In this document: piece by piece, positions 36,000-45,808 of the stretch
Position numbering within the stretch: the first letter of the stretch is position 1
How the letters are laid out: each line of letters opens with the position of its first letter
DNA from: Flagellimonas aurea
GTDB lineage: Bacteria > Bacteroidota > Bacteroidia > Flavobacteriales > Flavobacteriaceae
Length of the DNA stretch: 64,000 bases
NCBI RefSeq assembly: GCF_017313785.1
Contig: NZ_JAFLNL010000003.1
Span: 434,001 to 498,000, forward strand
Reading direction: 5' to 3'
Position numbers and translations under genes: made by a program
The notes under the pieces: generated by a model
What the model saw: only the letters and a program-made list of their open reading frames with translations
Told to the model about the DNA's origin: nothing
The model's database searches: none

Positions 36000-37622
36000 T
36001 TATTTCTTCTGAACACCGCCCAAGAAAACATGTTCGGCCGTTACATTTGGAATTTCTTCAGAGGGAATCGTCATAATATCATCGCTCAATATCACAAAGT
36101 CGGCAAATTTACCAGGCTCGATGCTTCCTTTTTCCTCTTCCTCAAAATTGGAATATGCGGCCCAGATAGTCATACCTTTTAAGGTTTCTTCCCTGCTCAA
36201 GGCATTTTCCATTTGAAAACCGCCTTCCGGGTATTGTTCCACATCTTGACGGGCTACAGCTGCATAAAAAGTCAAGAATGGGTTTACCTGCTCTACTGGA
36301 AAGTCGGTTCCCAAGGCAACTAGACCTGCTTTATCCAATAAATCTTTATAGGCATAGGCACCTTTGACACGCTCAGCACCCAACCTATCTTCGGCCCAGT
36401 ACATATCACTAGTTGCGTGGGTAGGCTGAACCGAAGGAATAATGCCATTCTCAAAATAATCGAAATCGGATTGCGATATTACTTGTGCATGCTCCACTTT
36501 CCATCTGCGGTCGGTTTTGCCCTCCAATGCATTTTCGTAAGCCCTCAACACGACAATATTTGCAGAATCCCCAATGGCATGGGTGTTCATTTGATAAGCG
36601 GTTGCCGCAATTCGCTGTGCGAGTGCTTCAATCTGGTCCACTGGGGTCACCATGGCCCCAAAATGACCGGGCTTATCGGAATATGGTGCTCTTAATGCAG
36701 CTCCTCGAGAACCCAATGCGCCATCGCCATATACTTTTACAGAACGAACATTCAACCCTTCTGTTTTGATAATTCCTTTTTCCAAAAAGTAATCCAGATT
36801 CTCGGGATAGTTGGATACCATGGCGTACACTCGTATGGATAGTTCACCAGCTTGTTGCAGACTATCTATCAATTCGATGATGTCCCTTGGCAATCCTGCA
36901 TCATTTACCGTGGTCAATCCGTAATCCAACGAAATTTTCTCGGCGTCCTTAAGTGCCTGTATTTTTTGTTCTAGACTCGCTTTTGGAATTACATTATCAA
37001 TCATTCTCATTGGGCCATCTACCAATACTCCGGTAATATTGGTGTCTTCATCTAATACGATTTCACCTCCTTCAACAAATGTATACTCCGTAATTCCAGC
37101 TAAATTAAGTGCCGCTTGGTTAACCAGATAGGCATGACCATCAATACGTTCCAAAGCCACAGGGGTATCGGGGAACAATTCATCCAGTTTATCCTTGGTC
37201 GGAAACTCTTTTACTTCCCAATCGTTCTGGTCCCATCCTCTCCCTAAAATAAAACTGGAAGGACGCTCTTGTTGAAACGCCACTACCTTTTCCACAACTT
37301 CATCAAAACTATGTGTACCTACCAAATCAACCACTTGCTGGTTCTGTCCCAATCCATAAAAATGACAATGGGCGTCTATCAGTCCTGGAACAATGGTCTT
37401 GCCCTGGGCATCAATCTGCTCTTGGGCTTTGTATTTTTTTAAAATTTCTTCGGTATTGCCAACACCTACAAACTTTCCATCTTTTATGGCCACACTTGAT
37501 GCCTTTGAAAAATCTGCATCTACTGTGTATATGTTTGCATTGGTAACGATTAGATCAGCTTCCTCCTTATTCTCGCATGAAAAAGCAAGAAGAGCAATCA
37601 CAATTAAATAGAATTTTTTCAT
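36000..37622 (-). CDS. YtcJ-type amidohydrolase lipoprotein
   Basis: The 540-residue protein has a lipobox (LLAFSC, Cys 16) and an amidohydrolase fold. Metal-site motifs are GLIDAHCHFYGLG, the RGWDQNDW segment, KVYGDGALGSRGAAL with a conserved Asp/Lys area, THAIGDSAN, KVEHAQVIS and GTDFPVEQVNPFLTFY. YtcJ-like amidohydrolases hydrolyse C-N bonds of unknown small substrates. Anchored presumably in the periplasm. Single gene with a TATTTTTG box upstream. Confidence 0.92.
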   Translation of the reverse strand: MKKFYLIVIALLAFSCENKEEADLIVTNANIYTVDADFSKASSVAIKDGKFVGVGNTEEILKKYKAQEQIDAQGKTIVPGLIDAHCHFYGLGQNQQVVDLVGTHSFDEVVEKVVAFQQERPSSFILGRGWDQNDWEVKEFPTKDKLDELFPDTPVALERIDGHAYLVNQAALNLAGITEYTFVEGGEIVLDEDTNITGVLVDGPMRMIDNVIPKASLEQKIQALKDAEKISLDYGLTTVNDAGLPRDIIELIDSLQQAGELSIRVYAMVSNYPENLDYFLEKGIIKTEGLNVRSVKVYGDGALGSRGAALRAPYSDKPGHFGAMVTPVDQIEALAQRIAATAYQMNTHAIGDSANIVVLRAYENALEGKTDRRWKVEHAQVISQSDFDYFENGIIPSVQPTHATSDMYWAEDRLGAERVKGAYAYKDLLDKAGLVALGTDFPVEQVNPFLTFYAAVARQDVEQYPEGGFQMENALSREETLKGMTIWAAYSNFEEEEKGSIEPGKFADFVILSDDIMTIPSEEIPNVTAEHVFLGGVQKK

Positions 37623-37638
37623 TTCTGTCGATTTCCAT

Positions 37639-37646
37639 CAAAAATA
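37639..37646 (-). promoter_or_regulatory. -7 box of the amidohydrolase gene
   Basis: The minus strand reads TATTTTTG, 17 nt before the ATG; no -33 TTG found. Confidence 0.42.
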
Positions 37647-37760
37647 GAAAAAGCAGGAATAAGGAAATCGTGATTACCTGAATAAAGTAATCTGGGGATT
37701 TCTTAAAGTTTAAATTTTAAGAATTTCAATTCATTATTATTACTACTTTTCGAAACATTT

Positions 37761-38939
37761 TTGATAGCTAATTTACCTATGGACTACGTATCAGCTTTTT
37801 CCTTTTGGACAAAGGCTATACTGCCTGTAAAAATTGTAGAGACCGCCATCCCCAGCGAACTCAATCTACTCCATTTTATATTCATTGGAATATCCCTTTT
37901 GGGTGCTGGAGTTGGCAGTTACCTTATTTTTTTGAAGAAACATAATTTGTATATGGGAATTTTTATGATTGCCATGTCCACCATTCTTCTCGAGCTTACC
38001 CTATTGTGGTGGGATGGTGTGCTGCATATACCCAAAATTCCATTTTATACAAGTATTATGTTTCTTTTGGGGCCCTCACTTTTTTTGTATATCGAAGGGA
38101 AGGTATATCCCAATAAAAAAACAACATTCAAAACACTTCTATACTTTAGTTTTTTTCTGGTCAGTCTACTATTGATGCTGATATTGACCAACACAAGCGA
38201 TAATATTACTGATGTTGGGTTACGGGGACTGGGCATTAAACTCCTGAACAGTTACTACTTAAAGGGTTGCTATTTTGCTGTGTTTTGGATTTTGATCTTA
38301 AAACAATATTTCAAGTATCGAAAACGAATCGATATCATGGACCGTAATTGGTTAAGAACTCTTGTACTCTTTTTTTTCACAATCTTTCTTATATCAATAG
38401 TAGGTGCTCTATTCAAAAATGAATTTTCCCTTATATATATTACGAGATATATAATCGCCTACTTTTTTTCAGTTTTCATAATTATCATTTCTTTTCTGTT
38501 ATATCTATTTCCTGCTATTGTCACCGAACCTTTACAAATTAGATTGGACAAAGATCAAATCAAAGAAAAATACCAGAACTCTGGCTTAACCACTGCCATG
38601 GCTAGTGCATTAAGGCTACAACTTTTAAACTCTATGGAGGACAAGGTATTTTTGGATTCTGCACTATCACTGGAGATCTTGGCCGAAAAGCTTAATACAG
38701 ACCGCTACAGTCTCTCACAAGTCATCAATCAAGAATTCAACAAGAACTTTTATGAATTCATTAATGATTATCGCATTAATGAGTGCTTGGCCCGTATTGA
38801 TGAAAACCCGCATCAAATAGACTCAATTTCCGACCTAATTTATGCGTCTGGATTTAACAACAAAGTATCTTTCTACAACGCTTTCAAAAAGCGAAAAAGT
38901 ATGACTCCAGTCCAGTATATCAAAGCTTTAAACCAGTAA
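37761..38939 (+). CDS. AraC-family regulator with N-terminal 7-TM domain
   Basis: The 392-residue protein has about seven hydrophobic segments in the first 250 residues (FIFIGISLLGAGVGSYLIF, FLVSLLLMLILT, FFSVFIIIISFLLYLFP), then an AraC DNA-binding domain (about 285-392: LAEKLNTDRYSLSQVINQEF, YEFINDYRINECLARI, DLIYASGFNNKVSFYNAFKK). A membrane-embedded regulator directly ahead of susC/susD suggests it controls that pair. The initiating ATG may be the internal Met 7 at 37779. No terminator is seen between it and susC, but 321 nt separate them. Confidence 0.87.
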   Translation: MIANLPMDYVSAFSFWTKAILPVKIVETAIPSELNLLHFIFIGISLLGAGVGSYLIFLKKHNLYMGIFMIAMSTILLELTLLWWDGVLHIPKIPFYTSIMFLLGPSLFLYIEGKVYPNKKTTFKTLLYFSFFLVSLLLMLILTNTSDNITDVGLRGLGIKLLNSYYLKGCYFAVFWILILKQYFKYRKRIDIMDRNWLRTLVLFFFTIFLISIVGALFKNEFSLIYITRYIIAYFFSVFIIIISFLLYLFPAIVTEPLQIRLDKDQIKEKYQNSGLTTAMASALRLQLLNSMEDKVFLDSALSLEILAEKLNTDRYSLSQVINQEFNKNFYEFINDYRINECLARIDENPHQIDSISDLIYASGFNNKVSFYNAFKKRKSMTPVQYIKALNQ

Positions 38940-39260
38940 TTTTTTTTGACTTTTTTAAGAGAAAGCTACTTAGCCCAAGTTTTTTAACATAAATATAAGT
39001 ATCTTATTTACAGATACTTAACGCAAAGTAAAGGTATATATTCGTCGGTAGACCATAAACCTAGGTCGGTCGTAATCACCATCCCATCACCTCTCATTTA
39101 TTTTATCCATTGATTAAGATTAGCACGGTCATTTTTCAAAACATTATGTAGTCTAACTGGCCCATTTGTTTATTTGGATTAGTCCCCAAAAAATTGACCG
39201 GCTTTTCTTAGTCAAAAAACTAATTCAAAAAATGATTCTATTAATTAACACTCAAATTAA
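38940..39260 (+). promoter_or_regulatory. 321-nt leader region of susC with inverted repeat
   Basis: No gene is seen. TAAGTATCT (38996-39004) and AGATACTTA (39012-39020) form a perfect 9-bp inverted repeat around 7 nt with no T-run behind it, so it looks more like an operator than a terminator. A good TAnnTTTG box is not visible. The stretch CGTCGGTAGACC...AGGTCGGTCG (39043-39071) is a possible imperfect repeat. Confidence 0.55.
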
Positions 39261-42200
39261 ATGAGAACAAAAACAAAAGTATTACTGACACTTTTGATGG
39301 CATTTGTTGTACATCTGTCTTCCGCACAGGAAAAAATGATAAGTGGTACAGTAACTGATGGGAACGGATTGCCATTACCTGGCGTAAACGTTGTTATCAA
39401 GGGAACCACTCAAGGTACCCAAACCGATTTTGATGGTAACTATAATGTACAAGCAGAAGTTGGTCAAACACTTGTGTTTACCTATTTGGGCCAAAAAGAG
39501 ACCCAGGCCACCGTTGGTGCACAGAGCGTCATAAACATACAAATGGAAGAAGACGCCCAAGCGTTGGAAGAAGTTGTAGTCGTCGGTTATGGTGTTCAAA
39601 AAAGAAAGGAAATCACAGGAGCCATTGCAAGTGTGTCCGGAGGAGACATCCAAGGACTTGTAACACCCAGTTTCGAAAGCCAATTGGCAGGTAGGGCGGC
39701 TGGTGTGCAGATAACCACAAACAACGGTATTATCGGGGAAGCTCCAAGAATCAGGATCAGGGGTCTGGGTTCCATAGGTTCTGGAACTTATCCTTTGGTG
39801 GTCGTTGATGGTATTCCGATCATTACAGGAGATACTGGTGGATATGCATCGACCAACGCACTGAGCAGTATCAATCCCAATGATATCGAATCCTTCGAAA
39901 TTCTAAAAGATGGTGCCGCAACAGCCATTTATGGGTCTCGTGCAGCCAATGGTGTAATCTTGATCACCACCAAAAAAGGTAAAAAAGGTACCACCCAAGT
40001 GAGCTACAACGTGGTGACCGGTTTTGCATCACCGATCAAAACCTTTGATTTGTTGAACACTGCACAGTTCTTGGAAACTGCAAACGAAAAACGCACCAAC
40101 AGAGGACAAGCTCCTTGGGCCGTTGGAAATGACTATGATACCGATTGGCAAGATGCTGTGCTTAGGTCAAACGCACTCCAAATGGACCATAACCTATCCG
40201 TAAACGGAGGAACCGATAGGACCAAATACTTCATGTCCCTTGGTTTCACCGATCAAGATGGTGTGGCCGTACCAAACAACTTAAAACGTCACAGTATAAG
40301 AACCAACCTTGAGCACGATGTGTTCGATTGGTTGACAGTGGGTGGAAGTGTTGCCGTTACCAGAAGTGAGTTCAATGGATTGAATACTGGAGGAAACTCA
40401 CTCTCCGGGAACATTTTCAATGCTACAAGACAGCTTCCCAACACCCCAATCTATGACCCAAACAACCCTACTGGTTTTAACCTGTCCGCAGATGGAAGCG
40501 TAGTGGGTCAATGGGACAACACCGACCCTGTTGGTGACAACATTTCCAACATTGCTTACGTGCTTGCCAATAACAAGTTCCAATCCAAAGAAAACAACAC
40601 TTTGGTTAGTGTGTTTGGCGACGTAAAACTGATGAAAGGTCTTACCTACAGGTTTCAGGCCAGCGCCAACAACACCCTTACCTCCGGTTTTAGGTACTGG
40701 AGCCCAGTACATGGTGATGGACGTGGTTCAAATGGTAGATTGGACAACGATAACAGAGATATTCTGAGATGGAATATCCAGAACATCATAAATTACAATA
40801 CCAGCATAGCTGACGCACATAATATTGCCGTCACTGCCGTAGCCGAATATCAAAAAGACAAAAACCAATATTTCTTTGGGTCAGGTACCGATCTTTTGGA
40901 TGAGTTCTACAACAAAAACCTTGTAACTGGGGCCTATGGCACCCAAACCTCTGGAGGTGGTGTAACAGAAAATGGTATCAGCTCCTACGTTGGCCGTTTG
41001 AGCTATAATTTCAAGGAGCGTTATTTCCTTCAAGGATCTATTCGTAGGGATGGTATATCCAAATTAAGTGAAGCTACCCGTTGGAATAACTTTACAGGAT
41101 ATTCTGCAGGTTGGAACATTGCCAATGAGGAATTTTTCAGCGGATTAAATCCTACCATTTCACTATTTAAACTTAGAGGGTCATACTCGGAAGTAGGAAA
41201 CACCGACATCGGTAGCTACCCATATTTGGGATTGACCTCAGCTTCCCAATACGGTACCTTAAACGGTATTGCATTCACTCAATTCGGTAACGATCAGTTA
41301 TTATGGGAAACCAGTAAAAAAACCGACTTTGGTGCTGATTTAGGCTTCTTTAACGATAAATTGACGGTAAGCGTTGATTACTATAAAAACGATATCGACG
41401 GTTTGATCCTTGATGTTCCCGTACCACACTCCTTAGGTGTTCCTGATAACACAATAAAGAAGAACATCGGAGCAATGAAGAATGAAGGATTTGAATTCTC
41501 AGTGAACTACACTCCCTTCAATTCAGAAAACTTCAGCTGGAATGTATCTGCCAATTTAACCTTGGACAAAAACACCGTGACCAGTATTCCTGATGGACAG
41601 GATATTATCGGAGGTACTTCTACCAACACTAACATAGCTCCAAACTTAATCATTAGAGAAGGTGAATCCATCAACTCCATTTATGGACACAGGTATTGGG
41701 GTGTTAACCCTGCCAACGGAAACCCAGTTTACTATAAGGCCGATGGCTCTTTGGTACAGGGCAACTTGGATACACAGACTTATTTCGTATTCAACCCTAG
41801 CAACCCCGGAGATTTATCAGAAGCTTCTTCTTTGAGTGCTGCGGACGACAAGTTTATTCTTGGAAACTCCTTACCTACTTATTACGGTTCCGTGATCAAC
41901 AGGTTCACATACAAAGGCTTTGATTTTAGCTTTATGTTCCGTTACAGTGGTGGAAACGAAGTATTCAATGCCACTCGTAGAGATTTGGTGACCCAGAACT
42001 TCAATAACAACTCTACCGAGATTTTGGGAAGATGGCAAAGTGCTTCCAATCCCGGAGATGGTACTACACCTAGGCTTTACGCAAGTAGCAACACTTTTAC
42101 CAACTTAACAGGACATGCAACTACTAGATTCTTGGAAAAAGGTGATTTTATCAGCTTGGACAACATCACTTTGGGTTATAAACTCCCATCAATCGTAACC

Positions 42201-42365
42201 GACAAGTTGAATGTGGACATGGTAAGGTTCTTTATCCAAGGACAAAACCTATTGACCATTACAGACTATAAGGGCTTGAACCCAGAAATGGAATCCAGTG
42301 GTGTTGACATTAATGGTACACCAAGGTCAAAAGTATTATCCATAGGTCTAAATGTTAATCTATAA
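39261..42365 (+). CDS. SusC/RagA-type TonB-dependent transporter
   Basis: The 1034-residue outer-membrane protein has a signal peptide (cut near LSSAQ, 22), a carboxypeptidase-like regulatory domain (about 25-100: GTVTDGNGLPLPGVNVVIKG), a TonB-box-like EEVVVVGYGVQKRKEITGAI, a plug with IRGLGSIGSGTYPLVVVDGI and ILKDGAATAIYGSRAANGVI, and a 22-strand barrel ending SIGLNVNL. It imports oligosaccharides or peptides with its lipoprotein partner SusD, encoded 9 nt downstream. No glycoside hydrolase lies nearby, so the substrate is unknown. Confidence 0.95.
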   Translation: MRTKTKVLLTLLMAFVVHLSSAQEKMISGTVTDGNGLPLPGVNVVIKGTTQGTQTDFDGNYNVQAEVGQTLVFTYLGQKETQATVGAQSVINIQMEEDAQALEEVVVVGYGVQKRKEITGAIASVSGGDIQGLVTPSFESQLAGRAAGVQITTNNGIIGEAPRIRIRGLGSIGSGTYPLVVVDGIPIITGDTGGYASTNALSSINPNDIESFEILKDGAATAIYGSRAANGVILITTKKGKKGTTQVSYNVVTGFASPIKTFDLLNTAQFLETANEKRTNRGQAPWAVGNDYDTDWQDAVLRSNALQMDHNLSVNGGTDRTKYFMSLGFTDQDGVAVPNNLKRHSIRTNLEHDVFDWLTVGGSVAVTRSEFNGLNTGGNSLSGNIFNATRQLPNTPIYDPNNPTGFNLSADGSVVGQWDNTDPVGDNISNIAYVLANNKFQSKENNTLVSVFGDVKLMKGLTYRFQASANNTLTSGFRYWSPVHGDGRGSNGRLDNDNRDILRWNIQNIINYNTSIADAHNIAVTAVAEYQKDKNQYFFGSGTDLLDEFYNKNLVTGAYGTQTSGGGVTENGISSYVGRLSYNFKERYFLQGSIRRDGISKLSEATRWNNFTGYSAGWNIANEEFFSGLNPTISLFKLRGSYSEVGNTDIGSYPYLGLTSASQYGTLNGIAFTQFGNDQLLWETSKKTDFGADLGFFNDKLTVSVDYYKNDIDGLILDVPVPHSLGVPDNTIKKNIGAMKNEGFEFSVNYTPFNSENFSWNVSANLTLDKNTVTSIPDGQDIIGGTSTNTNIAPNLIIREGESINSIYGHRYWGVNPANGNPVYYKADGSLVQGNLDTQTYFVFNPSNPGDLSEASSLSAADDKFILGNSLPTYYGSVINRFTYKGFDFSFMFRYSGGNEVFNATRRDLVTQNFNNNSTEILGRWQSASNPGDGTTPRLYASSNTFTNLTGHATTRFLEKGDFISLDNITLGYKLPSIVTDKLNVDMVRFFIQGQNLLTITDYKGLNPEMESSGVDINGTPRSKVLSIGLNVNL

Positions 42366-42374
42366 TTCTTAAAA

Positions 42375-43943
42375 ATGAAAAAGATATTCAAATACATCAC
42401 CCTTTCCTTTTTTGGAATTAGTGTGATCTCATGTTCTGACGAAACTGTCCTGGACCTTAGTCCAATAAACAACATTTCGTTGAGCGATGCCTTTTCATCC
42501 CCATCTTTGATTGAAAGTTCAGTTAACGGGATGTACAATGCTGCCGCGATTGGCCAGTACAACTCAACCAACCCCAACGGTGGTCGTGGATATATCTGGG
42601 GTGCCGCCTTCGTACAACAAGGGGACAACCGAGGAGAAGATGTGGTCAACACAGCCACATTCTATCAATTGACCTATACGGCCACTTATGACCCAACTAC
42701 AGCGAACAACGTTTACTATTGGGTTGATGGCTATCGTTTGATCAACAGGGCCAACTTGGTGATCGAAGGAGTTACCACTGCTGCTGAAGCAGGTATCATT
42801 ACCCAGGCCGTTGCCGATGATTATATTGGACAAGCTAAATTTTTACGTGCCATAACTCACTTCGAGTTGTTGAACTTCTTTGCAAGACCATATAATTTTT
42901 CTGCAGGAGCTTCACATCCTGGAGTTCCTTACAGAGAGGTAGGTATCGACACTCAAGCTGAAATCGATTCAGAAATCGTGCTCGGTAGAAATACAGTAGC
43001 AGAAGTTTACGAAAAAGTATTGCAAGACTTGGACGATGCCGAAAGCTTGATTACCAATACTTCTTTGACAAAAGCATCTGTAAACGCAGCCATCGCCTTT
43101 AAAACTAGGGTATATCTTCACATGAGAGATTGGGACGGGGTTATTGCCGAAGGCAACAAACTTATTGGTGAATATGCATTGGAGGATTCCCCAAATGGAC
43201 CCTTCCTTGATAGCTATGGAAACTCGGAGTCTATTTTCTCATTGACACAGGCTGCAACCATGAACCCTGGTGTAAACGCAGCTTTAGCTTCACAATACAA
43301 CAGGAGAAGGTTGGTTGCCATTAGCCCTATCATTTGGAGAGATCCTAGCTGGTTGGCAGACGATTTGCGCCGTGAGGATAATTCTACCGAAACGGAAGTA
43401 GGTACCGGAATGGTATTTACCGCTGGAGGAGCAAAATTCACCCTAAAATATAAAGATGGGGTGAACTATACCGATGCCTCACCTGTTATCCGCTATGCTG
43501 AAGTATTGTTGAACATGGCCGAAGCACAAGCTAGAAAAGCTACTCCAGACTTGGGCGCCTCATTGGCCCTATTGAACCAAGTAAGAAACAGATCTCTTGC
43601 AGACCCAGGCACTCAAGCTTATGTGGCCGGTGATTTTGCCAATGCTGGAGAACTTGTTGGTGCAATCCTAAAAGAGAGAAGAATCGAGTTTTTGATGGAG
43701 GGCAGAAGATGGTCCGACATTCACAGACTTCAAGGAGATGATCTTCAACCCATCAACGGAATACCACAGAAGGTAGCCAATGGAACTCCTGCAGCCGAAT
43801 TGTATACTTTGGGAACTCCATACGATGGCCCTTACGGTGTACCTGCGGTTCCTTATGCAGACTTCAAGTTTCTCTGGCCTATTCCTCAGATAGAGGTCAA
43901 CGCAAACCCAACACTTGCGGAGCAGCAAAACCCGGGCTGGTAA
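42375..43943 (+). CDS. SusD/RagB-type outer-membrane lipoprotein
   Basis: The 522-residue protein has a lipobox (ISVISC, Cys 20), a SusD_N-like start (LDLSPINNISLSDAFSSPSL), TPR-like helical body (FLRAITHFELLNFFARPYNF) and the RagB/SusD C-terminal domain (VIRYAEVLLNMAEAQARK, LKERRIEFLMEGRRWSDIHR, LWPIPQIEVNANP). It binds substrate on top of the SusC barrel. Nine nt after susC; ends at a terminator. Confidence 0.95.
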   Translation: MKKIFKYITLSFFGISVISCSDETVLDLSPINNISLSDAFSSPSLIESSVNGMYNAAAIGQYNSTNPNGGRGYIWGAAFVQQGDNRGEDVVNTATFYQLTYTATYDPTTANNVYYWVDGYRLINRANLVIEGVTTAAEAGIITQAVADDYIGQAKFLRAITHFELLNFFARPYNFSAGASHPGVPYREVGIDTQAEIDSEIVLGRNTVAEVYEKVLQDLDDAESLITNTSLTKASVNAAIAFKTRVYLHMRDWDGVIAEGNKLIGEYALEDSPNGPFLDSYGNSESIFSLTQAATMNPGVNAALASQYNRRRLVAISPIIWRDPSWLADDLRREDNSTETEVGTGMVFTAGGAKFTLKYKDGVNYTDASPVIRYAEVLLNMAEAQARKATPDLGASLALLNQVRNRSLADPGTQAYVAGDFANAGELVGAILKERRIEFLMEGRRWSDIHRLQGDDLQPINGIPQKVANGTPAAELYTLGTPYDGPYGVPAVPYADFKFLWPIPQIEVNANPTLAEQQNPGW

Positions 43944-43971
43944 TCATTCTGAGATTTAAAGCATATGCAAT

Positions 43972-44004
43972 AAAAAAACCCGTGGGCTTTCCCACGGGTT
44001 TTTA
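43972..44004. terminator. Bidirectional terminator of susD and the barrel gene
   Basis: A 13-bp stem (43974-43986 with 43991-44003) with CTTT loop, A-rich on one side and T-rich on the other. Confidence 0.92.
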
Positions 44005-44050
44005 ATTTTAATCTCTTTCTATTCTAAAAAATACTTATCAACCAGTCAAA

Positions 44051-45796
44051 TTAAAAATCAAATTTATAGGACACTCCTGCCAAGGCTTGGAAACCTTGAA
44101 CCCTAAAGTTGGCCCAACGCTGGTAATTATTGCCGGCAATATTTGATGCTTTCACAAATATGGAAAGTTGTTCGTTAAACCGGTATCCTACGTGTGCATT
44201 GGCGTCAAAAAAGCCATCTAAAGTAACTTGCTGGAATTGCAATTCTGAATCAAGTGGGTCAATTTGAGACAATAAATCGTCCCTTTCGCCGACATAGAAC
44301 AAGTTGGCTCCCATATACCATTGATCGGTAATCTGGTAATCCATAAACACGGAACCTTTAATTGACGGCAGGTTCCATGCTGGATTGTCGGTTTCAGTAT
44401 CATAGTCATAGAATTCACCATTAATGCCCAAGGAAAAGTTACGGTTTACATCCACATTGATTTCACCGAACACGCCCAAGGTCTTTACATCATCATAAAA
44501 CACCTGAAAAGAGTTGCCGTAATAGTAACTTTTTTCATCATCAAGGGAGGTATTAATGGGGTTATGAAAGAACAATGGCTTCCTGTTCTCCGCCATATAC
44601 GAACCTTTGATGTTGTACCCCACATTCGAAGTCAACTGCCCTTTCAAACCTAAATACCCTTCGTATTGTTGGTCGGTCGGAATAATATCCAAAGTCGGAG
44701 AGACAAAAGGGTTATCATTCACAAAATCGTAATAGTTGTTTTGCTTCAACTCCCCTTCTACTCCACCATAAGCGATTACATTTTCGTCCATCACACGGTA
44801 CGATGCCGTTACAGCTGGATAGATATAAAAGTTGTTCTCACTGTTTTCCATATCCAGACCATAGACAATATTGGCCCCTAAGTTGATGGTCAAGTCATCA
44901 CGCAGGATCAATAAACTCGGCGTTACCCCTGCCTGAAGATTGCTATACTTTTTCTCTCCTTCATTGGCACCTTCCGTGATAGATCCATTTTGAAAACTAC
45001 CGCCCACATAATCCACCTTGGCCGAAATGGTAATCAACTCCTCGGTAATGGGCAGTTCAAAAGTTGGATTGATCAATGCTCGGTTCTCGGCCGATTCGAC
45101 CGCATCCCAAAAACGCCTCAACAAAAGGGCCCCACTTTTAAAAGGGGAATCTTCCGTATTAAAATGGGCCTTGGCCTCCGCGTTGAAATAGTTTTGCGTT
45201 TCATCCATGGCATTGATCTCATCCTCACTGAACAACTCACTTTGGATGCCGTACCAATTGTAAAGCTGGTGCTGCAAGCCTATTGCCGCGCCCCAATCCA
45301 TATAACGGTCTTTTTTGGCATAGGAAGCATTCAATTTGGTATCATAGAAATCGGTTTCCAAGGGCGTAGAATCCAAATCTCCACGGGAAGAGTTGTGGGT
45401 GAGACCAAAATCCAGCAAATCTTCTCCCCTGTTGAATTCCCGACTGGAATAAAAATCCACCAAGGCATTGTTGTAATTGCCCAACCCGATTGATGCATAG
45501 GAATTGTACAAGGTGGGCGGTGGTGTTTTTTCCACTCCCGAAGCTTTTCCCTTTGCCGGGGTAAAGGTGGATGCCACGGGCACCGAAAATATGCTGTAAT
45601 TGATTTTCTTTTTTTGAAGGACAATGGAATCGTTCAAACTGGGAGACGATTTTATTTTAAAGGCATCCGAAACGGTCGGGGAATACGGTTTAACCACCGT
45701 TACCGTTTCCGTACCAATGTTATCCTCTTCCTGGGCGATAACCATTCCGCAAAGGCTCAAAAAAAGTAATGAAAATATATAGGTTCTCTTTTGCAT
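44051..45796 (-). CDS. Plugless TonB-receptor-like outer-membrane barrel
   Basis: The 581-residue protein has a signal peptide (GMVIAQ, about 22) followed by a short linker with TVTVVKPYSPTVSDAFKIK, which is conserved in this flavobacterial group, and then only beta-barrel strands (for example YMDWGAAIGLQHQLYNW, GYNIKGSYMAENRKPLFF), ending AGVSYKFDF with C-terminal Phe. No plug-domain motif such as IRG is present and it is too short for a full TonB receptor. It starts 12 nt after the TPR gene, so the two are one operon. Database entries call it TonB-dependent receptor. Confidence 0.8.
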   Translation of the reverse strand: MQKRTYIFSLLFLSLCGMVIAQEEDNIGTETVTVVKPYSPTVSDAFKIKSSPSLNDSIVLQKKKINYSIFSVPVASTFTPAKGKASGVEKTPPPTLYNSYASIGLGNYNNALVDFYSSREFNRGEDLLDFGLTHNSSRGDLDSTPLETDFYDTKLNASYAKKDRYMDWGAAIGLQHQLYNWYGIQSELFSEDEINAMDETQNYFNAEAKAHFNTEDSPFKSGALLLRRFWDAVESAENRALINPTFELPITEELITISAKVDYVGGSFQNGSITEGANEGEKKYSNLQAGVTPSLLILRDDLTINLGANIVYGLDMENSENNFYIYPAVTASYRVMDENVIAYGGVEGELKQNNYYDFVNDNPFVSPTLDIIPTDQQYEGYLGLKGQLTSNVGYNIKGSYMAENRKPLFFHNPINTSLDDEKSYYYGNSFQVFYDDVKTLGVFGEINVDVNRNFSLGINGEFYDYDTETDNPAWNLPSIKGSVFMDYQITDQWYMGANLFYVGERDDLLSQIDPLDSELQFQQVTLDGFFDANAHVGYRFNEQLSIFVKASNIAGNNYQRWANFRVQGFQALAGVSYKFDF

Positions 45797-45808
45797 TTTG
45801 TGTCTCGT

